Part shown: positions 15,101 through 27,100 of the stretch, piece after piece | Layout of the letters: every line of letters begins with the position of its first letter | Numbering within the stretch: position 1 is the stretch's first letter | Assembly (NCBI GenBank): GCA_003640385.1 | Contig: RCAB01000091.1 | Span: forward strand, 115,564 to 179,563 | Reading direction: 5' to 3' | Source: Setaria digitata | Lineage: Eukaryota; Nematoda; Chromadorea; Rhabditida; Setariidae | Length of the DNA: 64,000 bases | Notes under the pieces: model-generated | What the model saw: the letters and a program-made list of their open reading frames with translations, nothing else | What the model was told of the DNA's origin: nothing | Databases searched by the model: none | Position numbers and translations under genes: made by a program

Positions 15101-18100
15101 GAAGGACAAGCCTGTATGCATGTCGTTATTCCTCTGCCCTATCCTCATTATGATAATGATTTCCTTGGTTAACTATTATAAATTGCTGAAAGCGATGTTA
15201 AGCATGAAGAGATGCTGCAACGATTTACACAATTAATTAGAAGTGCCAATTTCTGGAACATGCCGGTCTTGTATTCCTGATGAACCACGCTACCGGGTTT
15301 AAAATTACCGGATCCAAACACTAAGATTTTTGGATTTAAAGAGAAATATCATCGACAAAAGAGGGAAAACAAGTAGCAAACATTGAAGATGAACAAATCT
15401 GTAGGACGGATCGATTTTTCTCCACACTTTGAGAATTTTTACCAGTCTTTAAAGTATAAAGAAAAAGGCGAGACAATAAAATTTGGAGAAGAAGATTGAA
15501 AAACTAGTTGTTTGGCCAAAAAAAGATTTATCATTATTTCAGACACATACTGAGCTAAGCACCCGAGGGATGGTTGCTGGATAGATAGTTCTTTTTTTTT
15601 CAACATCAAATCAAAGGATAAAATAGAAAAATTCGTTCTCAAAGAGTAAAATCTAATCGTTTAATTCAGTTGAATTACAAAAAAAAAACAATCACTTTTC
15701 GGGTTTTTTTTACCCTCAAAATTTCAACAAAAGAAGACTAACTAGTCACAACATCGGCACTGGTTAGACAAAACCATTAATTGCCTAATTAATGAAAATA
15801 TTGACGAAACGTAATGGCTGCTAACTCGTGACCTGATCTGTCTGACCTCTTTCAAGGTACAATTATATCAATGTAAATCAAATATATGGTGGATGTAGTC
15901 TTGATGTTCCTACTTATCGTCAAAGTTAATTGGAAGGACATCTAGGAGGAGGCAAATTTTCGATGACAGTTCTTTTATTTCCACATCTGGCGTATCGAAA
16001 TGTTCAGCCAAAGATTTACCGATCAATCAATAATTGTATTAATGATGATTTGGTCATCAAATGGACAAAGGAGAAAGAGACAGCAGAGGAACTTCAAGAA
16101 GGGCAGAAGTATGCCATGCCAAATAACATAAGTAAACAAAGTAATTGTGGGATGGAGTAAATAATGTGCCGAAGATAATACAGATAGAAGGTGACTGCTT
16201 AATACCTCTTCTCTTGGGGAAATTATCGAAGTGCTGCTGTGGGACCGGACAACTTTGCATACAAATAGGAGAGAGGGTTAACAGGGTTGAGGGAATCTCT
16301 CTTATCATATCAGCTATGATAACGCACGAGGCTCTTCGCGATCAAGTGCTTCTCGAGAAAGAGTCAGAACTCTCAAGTGATAATTTTTGTCAAACTAAGT
16401 CCGACCTTACAAAGTGATAGTATAGAAACTGAGAAGATTGAATATCGAACATTTGTATCATACTCTTCAGTAAATCCATTTAGCAGACATATAAATTATA
16501 GTTAAATGTAAGTCAGTGCTTGTAAAAATTCGAAATAAAAAATACAAATGTCACTCTTTGGGCATTGTTTAAATGGAAATGTGAAAAATGGACTAGTGAG
16601 CAAAGTGAAGAGTAGTGTTGTCATTTCAGTTTTAAAGCCTAGACAGCAAAAGAAAGCAGCAAATCACAAAGAAACTGGAAAAATATTGTGTCCATCGTAA
16701 ATAAACAGTAGTGAAGGTTGAAACGTACGAGGAACCGTTCACTTTGACCTTGTTCTCAAGAAGGCCTTGAGCAGTTACGGGAAGCATCCATCAAGCATGA
16801 TCAGGAATGGAGTACATAAACCATCCCAGCATGTACAAGAAGATTCTGCGCAGTGGTCAAGATAACGGTTGGGAACTTTACCTCTTGACCTCTGCAAAAC
16901 TTCGAACAAAGGGACAGAAGACAACAGAGAATGGAATGGACCGTTCATTGCTCTCGATACTGAACGATCACATCTGAATGACCCGAGTGAGGGAATCAGA
17001 GGTAAATGAAAAGACAAGAAATATGACTGCGTGAACAAAAAAAAGGACAAAGAGGATAACTAAGCAATCCTGGCTATTAGCTCGAACCATCTGTGCTCCC
17101 ACTCCTGATATTCACGAAGTACTGATGTTGCGGTTCATGGACAAGCTACCAGAGACTGTTCATTGAGTCTTTATTGCCGTGCAGACAAATTTCCTTAGGT
17201 CAGATCTGATTGCAAAGGACGAAGAAGCATGATTTTAAATTATAAGAATCTCTTAACTTTGATCAAATGCACTTGTCTGACAGATGAATGACGTTTAGAG
17301 CGAGAAGTTAGATGGTATCAGTTTGTGGTGGCACTTAGGGTGATTCTTTGACACTTAAGTCTTGACACGACGAAGTAAGCAGGAGCAGAGCTTAGTAATG
17401 TCAACATCAAAATGTATTGAGGATGAAATCCGCTTCAGGTGACGTTTTGTCTTGAAAGTTGAAATGAAATTGGTTGAATTCAGTTTAAAATAAAGCTTCT
17501 TCATGGGTTTAAGTGTGAAACTTTTATATCGACAAAAGTCCAGAATAAGATACATGGATATTATCAAAATTAATTTGCTACATGTTCGACGTCATATTGA
17601 AGACTGCAAAGTTGGAAAATAAATGTTCTGGAATTGAACAAAGTAGTAATTGAATATAAATCCTGACTGCTTGAGCTTCAAAACGAAATTGGTCTGTAGT
17701 GAATCTGATAAAATGGCTTCAAGGCCAAGGATGAATTACTAATCTTAACTTATGACAAAGTTATTGGTATCAGTAGCCATCTCAAAAAATTATAATACAT
17801 TTTATGCTTTTTTACTCTTATTCTAATAAAAAATCCAAACTTGTGCCTTCATCAAAAAGTCCATCAAAAATTAATTGGCTCAAATTTTTTTTTTTAAACA
17901 TTATCCGGAGTCAATAGATGGATGGTTCATTTTAAAATTCAGAAAACTGGCATTAGGAATCAAGACTACATCAAATGTACGTTAAATAAATGGAACAATT
18001 GAAAGATTATGGAAAAATCTACCAATACCCCAAAAAATATGATCCTTTCAGCTTTCTAGTCATTCCCTGAAAACACTTATAATTAATTAACAAAAGACAG

Positions 18101-21100
18101 TTACAACATTCTTTCTCTCTTACTCCTTGAACATATTCACATTTACGGGTACTATTTTAAAGCCTGGTCTTACTGAACCTCCTCTTTCATGCATGAAAAT
18201 ACCATAATCTCAATGAAAGGAAAGTAAAGAAAGGAAGCAAGACATGGAATTTGTACACCTAACTAATTTGGTTTAAGTAAATCCTCAGAAAATAATTAGA
18301 ATCAATTTACGATAATCAACTGCTGTTCGGTGTCGAATTAAGCAGACATGCTATCTTCATGCATCTTATCGATTCATGTGCATGCTATAATGATTTTTCA
18401 TGGAAGATGTCCATTTTACAAGTTCGAGATGTTAATACCACGACATTGTTACGAGTGGTTGACTTGTCCCCTCGAACTATGACGAGTCGTTGACCTCTAT
18501 CGCCAACTTTCACCTATTAGTGTAAACAACTGGATAACTCATTATCATTTATACAAATCCTCAACAGTCAAATAAAAATCTTTTTCATCTTATCTACCTG
18601 AACTTAGTTCTAATCACACCACAAATCTACTCAAATTAGTCCTCAATTCTGAAGGAACAGGACGAAAGTGACTAGAAAATACTCCAAAATTTCCAGATTA
18701 TTGAAATTTTCAATAGCTTTTTTCTATAATTAGCATATTATATAAGGAGTGGAAATTAAACATATAGTGAGAGTATTTGTCAACCATCTGCATTTGTCTG
18801 TGGTCCATGTAACAAGCAAATATTCATTCAACTTGATAATTTTGTTTTTTACAAATGACAAGTCTTTTCATTTAACAGCGCTTGCAATTAAACTACTGAT
18901 AAAAGGTGCGGGTAAGTGGTTCGCTGATCATATTAGAATGGGTCTGTTAATTTACAGCAGTTCGAAAGTCTCAAACAACTGATGTAGGTACATGTTTGTA
19001 AGTGATGCTTCTAATTGGCAGCGGAAGTGCAAGCAATTTTGTTCGCCAATTAATTAAGGCCGTCATTAAACAGGATAGCAATTAGCGCAATTAGTTTAGC
19101 ACATCAGTTTTACTGAGTGCCAAAAAGACCAGCTTGTTAAGCCAATCTTCCCTCATGCATTCATTCGTTTGCATTCTAGGATTCCGAGTAGGAAAGAAGC
19201 ACTGAAATAAGGGAGTATATATTAGTGCTTGCGCATACATCTCGTTTTCTTCCGAAAGTATTCCGATCAAAGTTTAACAAGATATGGGAAGTTTCAGGGG
19301 ACAAGACAGGAGTGATACTTCTCAAATTAATTAATTACAAGAGAGATGAAGTTCCATTTTCTCTTCCAAAATGGGCGTCACTAGAGCAAACTGATTTGGA
19401 GCTGCCTATTTGTTGCTGAGAAAATGGATTATCATGAAACGACGACGCAAGAAAATGAGAAGTTATTCTCGATGACGAAAGGGACTTCGTTTTCCAACTC
19501 TCATTACGGTGGTTATAGCAACCAAAGCTAAACAGATACATAGTCCCAGGCAGAGTTGAAAATGAACAAATAATTAGCTTATTTAACGCTATCAGTCCGT
19601 CTAATCTGAAGTCGAATTCAGTCTAGCTAAGCTGAAAAATTTTATTTCTAGTTGCAGACTGAAAGACGGTGGGAGATGTTGTCTTTGTTTCAGAAGAATT
19701 GCTCTTTTCTTTACAAACCTACGGAGGAGTTTAAGTGCGAGGGAAAATTACTCATGGTCACTTCATAAACATTTTCCGATAGATGTAAACGACAGTGTTG
19801 TCATAGGCTGGGACCAAGAAAGCGACTAGATTAGAGAACAGTGGTTAGAGACTTGGCTTGGCTCAAGGAACAGTAGTGCCATAACATGTGCACCATGAAA
19901 TGTAACAGATTTATAGGCATGCATAATGTTCAGAGCTGAAGCTATTAGAGTTATTAAGCAAGCTCTCCAAAGGGAATTCAAGCTTTAAATATAAGGGCAA
20001 TAACGCACTTAACCTTTTCGTTTCTCCATTTCCAAATAATTTCAATAGTGAATGAGTTTATTGAGTAAAATGATACTCATACAAGTTCGCTGAAGATTAG
20101 GTGTGATTGCTTATCAGCGTCCGAGACTAAAAATCATCCTTTTCGTGGCAAAGTTAATTGATATCCTCATAGAAATTAATACAGACAGACGCTGCTGAAA
20201 CAGGTTTTAGGAGAAGGAATCAAGGATATGCTAGAAATCTCGTTCATTACCAAAGTTTTTTCTTTCTTGAAATCAATCATAAACTTGTACATAAAACAAT
20301 TCATCGGGATCGCCTTCAGCTTCAGGCTAGTCATGTATAAGGTGCCTGAACATCTTTTGTCCCCTTCTTCACCCATCCGAGAACTGTCAAATCTATTCCT
20401 ACATCTCAGACAGTTCTCAAATAAATTGTTCGTGAGAAGCAATTCCAGTTGTTTACATTTGCATGTTCAAGTGTGTACTAAAGTTAATAATAGTAACAAT
20501 GAAACGAGTCAAAATCAGTGATGGGTGATGAGAGATAAAGAGTGATAATGTTTAATGTGGAATTTTGAATTTCAGAAGAGGAGATGGCAGTAAGGATGGC
20601 TGGTAATGATATTCTAAAAATAATCTCTTTGAAAAACTTTCAAAAGAAAATCGGAAAAGTTTGCTCTCAGTTAAGGCAAGTCGGTATTTATATAAGGCTA
20701 TTGAAGTAGTCATAATCGGTTAATGCGAAACTGGTATTTTCATGATATTTCCTTCGAAAAATATAAAACGAAGTAGTAGTTTGCTATCTTTTTGAAGGGA
20801 TAATATTATAGTTTACAGACTAGTTTTTACTTTTCATCAGTAGGTAATAACAATTATATTCTTTAGAAGGATGAACACTCTAAATCCTAAAATCAAAAGA
20901 GATTTGAGAAAAAAACGAGAATAAGGGTATAAAAAAGAAGATAATAAGAAAAATCTGTCTGAAGGTATAGAAACCTTGGAAGTAATAAGTTCAATCATTG
21001 AGAATTCAAAAAGAAATAAATTCAAAGCAGAAATCAGAAATTAAAGAACAAATATTAGGACATCAGGATGAAGTTCTAAAAGAAATGAAGACAAGTAAAG

Positions 21101-24100
21101 ACTAATTAGTGAGTGCTTTTCCTGAAGAGTTGTTTTCCTGGGTGAAGTTGAAAAAAACCCCCAAAACGTGCATGCATTTTACAAATGTTTAGAAATAATT
21201 AAAGTCCTGAAAGTGCCGACATCGTTTTATGAAGAAAAGATTAAAGCAAAAAAAGTCATTTTTAAACTAAAATTGAATTTTGTAGGAGTTGAGGCCATGA
21301 AAGCATTTTTTAATTTATGTACATTTTCAAAATCGATTCCACTGATGGAAAGTGAGGTACTAATTACAGAATTAATTCAAAAGGGAACCTTTTTAACTCG
21401 AAGAACTCCAACGCTTGTACGACTTGAACCAGCTTCTGTTGTAACATAAAAATATTGACTTTCATCCATTAGCTCATACGAAAAAATATTATCACTGCAA
21501 AAATCTGTCGTATTAAAAATTAGGAAAAAAAACGAAGTAAATTTAAATTACCAAATTTCAAAACGCGAGATTTAATAAAGTGACCGAGACTTGCAAATTT
21601 GAACTAAATCACACGATAATGACAGAAAATTATCCCTTTCCTTACCTCTTTATTTAGAAATATTCTTGTAATATTAAAGTATCACATTACTATAACTTAA
21701 GGATTTGGCTTTGACTTACCTTGCTCCGGTATCCTTATCCAAAGCAGTTACACTGATAACTGCTGAGCCAACTAAAGCAGTTTCATCTACTGACCCAAAA
21801 TATAAACTTTTCTCGAAGTACGGCTCATTATCATTCACGTCCATCACCCGAATTGTCACATTTCCTGTTCCTTAAAAAAGAAGCTTTTTTCTTTCTAAGA
21901 AATTTCTAGACTTTTAGCAACCAGCAAACTGTATTCAGATGTACTGAATGATATAAAGGCTAAGATGTGTTTTGGAAGAAAATTTCTGAATATCATTTTT
22001 AATGGTAGCAAATCAAATTGAAATTAGTTTTTATTTAAGATGAAATTTTTTTGAAAACTTTACCTTCAAGTGGTGGTGTACCTTTGTCAGTAGCTCGAAC
22101 TTCAATAACGAACTGTTTTTCGGATGGCAATTCACGATCCATTTTCCGCTAGATTTGAAAATATTTAATACAAACTATAAATTTTCGAAGAATGTTCGAA
22201 GAATGCAAAATTATGAAATGGACAAATGAAAACAGAGTGAAAATTACCATTGCATAAATTTTTCCACTAACTGGATCGATCCGGAAGACAGGTTTACCGT
22301 CAATTTCCTTATTTACAGCAATGCTGTATTCCAATCGAGCATTATCAGAACGTGGATCATCATAATCTGTTGCTGTAACCGTCATCACAAACACTCCATC
22401 ACCTATAATTTCATTTTCTCTGCACTGAGTTCTAGATTTGTTTTTTTTTTTTTCTATTAAAAGATTGAAACTTGAAAGTATATTCAAATTTGTTGAAGTT
22501 GTAATCGAGGCAACTGGTTAACTGTGTTCAATTTGATCACAGTCACATCCTCTTGGAACTTATTTTTTAACACTTCCAAACTTGAATTTTTTTTGTCTTT
22601 TTCAAAGTTTTTAGTTTAGTCACACAGATTTATTAACGACACTAAAAATATATTTTCCTTTTAGCAGTAGATAAGTTTCTTTCGAAACAAAGATATGATT
22701 TGTTCTTCCTAATTATTCCAACATTATCCTAACTTTCACAACCTTCACCAATACCTCCTGGATCTCGATTTTCATCGATCGACCCAAACAAATTGCCGGC
22801 AAATATCGGTGCATTATCATTAATATCCTTTAAATTAACCTGAAAGTGGCAATGCGAATAAAAATTGGTGAATAATCAAAAATCGTTTTAGTGATAAAGG
22901 GAGGAACAGAACCAAAGACCAACCATCGAACTTGAAAGTTAATTTGAAAAGCTGAATGATACAACTACTCAAATTGGGTAGTAATATATTTATAGGTTCA
23001 TTTCTGATAAGCGCTTACTCTGATTTTCATGTTTGAAACTGAAAATTATCAACGTCAAGGATACTATTGGACAAACTCTTACTTGCACATCAGCATAGCC
23101 AATGAGTCCATGACCATCACTGTCAATTGCTTGTACAACAAATTTCCAAACAGAAACACCGGCTGGTGGATCCCGATCCAGAGGCCGTATCACTTCTATC
23201 TCACCGGTGTATCGATCAATCCGGAAAAATTCACCAACACCTTGTCCTTCAAGTCGATAGGCGATTTTAGATGAATCGTCTTGCTGAAACATACTTCTAC
23301 ATTCTTGATGTACCATTATTTATTTAAGTACTGTTTATCAGAACTGTTCATCCTTGTTGATAACATCTAGAAGGGGATTATATAAATATAGTTTCAATAA
23401 TTTACAGATATTCTTTTTCCGGAAGTTTAGACCGAGATTCTCCCTTTCTTTTATTACAGTTGCAAATCAAACTAGAAGTAATGTTTGGTGGTGAATAAGG
23501 TGTAATTAAGTTCAAAAAACAGTTGCTAAACCTCACCTTATCAGCATCGGTGGCTTTAACGATAAACAATGTCTTAGGTACATTAGAGTCTTCTTCAGAT
23601 ATTGTGATCTCGTACAAATTCATCTCAAACTGGGGTGCGTTATCATTCACGTCATCAACATATACATACAGGTCCGTTGTGGTGTTATGCTTGCCATCCG
23701 TTACAAATAGTTTCATGTGGTATACGTTTTCCTGATATCCAATGAAATCATTAAAAAATGAAATAACGAACTCAAATATTTCCGCTTCTAATTTTAAGAG
23801 ATCTGATCAAATTTTAAACCTTTTCATAATCGAGTGGTTCCTTAACAAAGACCGCACCAGAATCGGTTCGAACTCCAAATGGTATCCGTCTCCCGTGTAC
23901 AGCATATAAATCGTATTTGAGATTTTGCACTGCAATTTATTTGCTATTCTAATTCACGATGAACTGCAATCTGTTCTTTAATAATGAATATTCAAACATC
24001 TGCATATGTGGCAAAAAAGAACTTCATTTAGTAAAATTTTTAATTCAGATAAGAAAAGGGCTCACATCGATCTAAGTCATAGGCCTTCACAGTGATAATA

Positions 24101-27100
24101 TCTTGGTTGATCTCAGCATTTTCTGCAATCTGAGCCTCATAGCGAGTTTGCTCAAAGTAAGGAGCATTATCGTTAATATCAGCCACAAAGATTTGTACTT
24201 TAACGATGTCTGAAACGGATGAAAAAGGAAATGAGACGTTTCTATTGATTCACACAAATTTTGCTGCAAAGCTGAAATGGAAACTGAATAAGCAGAAAAG
24301 TATGTGAGTTAATAAATGAATAAAAATGTCCTTCCACATGACCAGATAAATTTAGGATTTTAAAAGCAATCTGTATGACTAGGCTACTGTCTTACTCAAG
24401 TTGGACTAGGACACCGTTCCTCTCTAATGGCAAGCAAAATTTTGAAGTATTCCATTTGACTTAGCCAACGAAAAAACTGCAGTTGAAATCTAGTAGAGAA
24501 GTAAGCGAATGAATAGAGAATACCTTTATTTGGTCCCGATGACCCGGGCAGACTTGATGGAAGACTGTCACGTGCTTCAACGTCAAAAATGAAGGAATCG
24601 TTTTTTTCTCGATCAAAAATTTCCAATGGAAAAATTCCACCGGTCACTTCGTTGATCCGAAACAATCGTGCTGCTCCCGTGTCACCGTCACCAATGATCC
24701 GGTAACGTATTTCTGACTGTGGACCGGAAGAATCCGCATCCTCCGCCTTAACAACCGTAATAGGGTTACCGTTGTGTCTGCAATAGATGAACATTTTATC
24801 TTTGAAAAGGAAGAAGGAAGTAAATATATTACGAGAGGCACATAAGTTTTGCTAAAACAAATAGTACTTGGTGAGAAATTCTGTCGGCGTCTGTTCTTCC
24901 TCAATGGTACCCGTGAAAAGATCGACTGTAAAACGTGGGACTACGTCATTCTTATCCCGCACTACGACGTGGAACTGCCTATCGGATGTTATCAAGCTGC
25001 GCATATCCTACAACAGATAGATATCACTTCGGTTTCTTGATGAAGAAAGTGCGTAGTAGATAAAGGAAGAGTTTAAATTATTAAACAAAGGCTTCGGTGA
25101 ATTTTATTTGCCTGTGCTTGTTTTGAATATGAAATTTCAACATAATTAAGAGTCACGGATTACAAAACTGATCGATCCTCCTAGCCGTTTGAATTTCGTT
25201 CTGTTGGTACACTTCAAATTTAAGTTTACCATAGCTGTTAGAGTGAGAGTGTAATTCTGCTGCTGTTCGTAATCCAACCCAATCATATTCCTGACAACAA
25301 CCCAATCTTGCCCACTCTTTTTCTCCAAGAATTCACGAAAATGCATTTCGTTGTTAGTTCCACGACTGGCACCATTTGCCATCCTGCAATATACTTAAAT
25401 CACACTTAGTTACTGTTTCTCCTTTTAATTATTTTTTTTTTTAATTAGTCATGTCTTGTTCGAAATCCAGTTTCAACTGAATCCCTATTNTTTTTAATTA
25501 TTTTTTTAATTAGTCATGTCTTGTTCGAAATCCAGTTTCAACTGAATCCCTATTAGCATGAATCATCCCAAAATTAAAGCAAATTTAGCAACTCTGCAAA
25601 AGATCCAAAGGATGAACTGACTTGTAAGAAATTGGGTTTTTTGAGCCATCTCCTGGAATGGCCAAGCATCGGAAAAGTACCGAATTAATCTAAAAAATTG
25701 GAAACTGCGAGAAGACATATCAAAGATTACAAATAAATATGTCAGATTGGGGAAACCTACAACAGCATTCTGATAAATTTTCATTTTAGTGTTTGAAATA
25801 ATTTTAAAAAGCTATTTTTCTTTCCTGCCTCTACCTCTCAAATTAAGTTATTGCTTCAGTATTTCAGTAACTAGAAGTTTGCAGTATCTAAAGTAAAGCT
25901 TCAAAGATTGCAAGTATTTTGCTCACCAGAATGTCTTCGTCTGTGGTGACTACTGTTCCAGTAACTAGGAGGCTACGAAGTTTTAAGTCAAGAGTCAACA
26001 GGTCGGAAGCACTTACCGGAATATCTTCATCTACAGTAACAACTGATTTACATTCATCAGTTGTTTGCCACTGTGGCGCACTTTGCTGTTTTTCATGGAC
26101 ATTCACAACAACTTGTACTGCACTTCGTTGCGCAAATGGCTTCCCGTTATCGTCAGCAATCACATTGAAAACGAAACGATCTTTCTGGAAAAATCCAAAA
26201 AAGGTGACGAGAAGGAAAAACTTGGAACAAAAAAATATTTTCGATTCTTCAAATGAATCAGAACAGAACGTAATCTTCTGCACGACGGATCAAGTTGAAC
26301 GCAACTAACATATGGAGGAATCTGATTGACCAACGTGATTTCACCATTATTTTCATTGATAATCCGGAAAAACTTGAAGTCTTTGTGGTGTTCCTTTCCA
26401 GCAAGTGTATCTTCAGCTAGCAAATAAGTTATTCGAGCATTCTGTGGAGCATCGGCATCATCCGCAAAGACGGTTAGCACCGAATAGCTAAAATATTGGA
26501 ACTCCAGAGAGAGTTGAGAGTTATTGGAAGATTTCCTTGAACTGCTGAATTGTTTTAATTCTAAATTAATTATTAATTTACTATACTTAAGGTGCAACTA
26601 AATTGTTATCCGCATTTTTTTTTTTTAAAAAAAGTAGAATTCTGTGCCTCTCTGAATTGAGCATTTTGATACAAAATTTGAAGATGAGATTCACGTTCTA
26701 ATGCCTGAATTTTCGATATTTTCCGATTTTATTAAAAGAAGAGCTTGTAATACTATAATGATTTTGCACACATTTAGTTCAGCTAAAAAATCGCAAATTT
26801 TCAGGCAATAATTCCAATCATCACGCATTTTACAACATTTATAAGCCACCATCTGTGATGATTTAATACAATGAATGTTTTTTTATTTTTTTCAAATAAT
26901 CAGTTTTGCTTGAAGAAATGGCCTAGCAATCCGTCAATAAATTAACATTTTGTTGGGTCTAGTTCTTCAAAACAGAAATTGAATCACCCAACGTCAACAC
27001 TTCTCGAAACTGATGTTTCATAAAATGCTCGGTTAAATTGAGGTGCATTATCGTTTACATCGAGAACTTGAACAGTAAACTGGCAGAAGCCAATTAGTGG

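Noticed and set aside
16145..16417. 90-codon plus-strand frame in the large intron
   Set aside because: No similarity, no splice context, and an equally long antisense frame overlaps it.
24849..25040. 63-codon plus-strand open frame
   Set aside because: Antisense to cadherin exon 25; no splice or family support.
25919..26308. 129-codon plus-strand open frame
   Set aside because: It is antisense to cadherin exon 22 and its flanks, which have strong coding and splice evidence on the minus strand.
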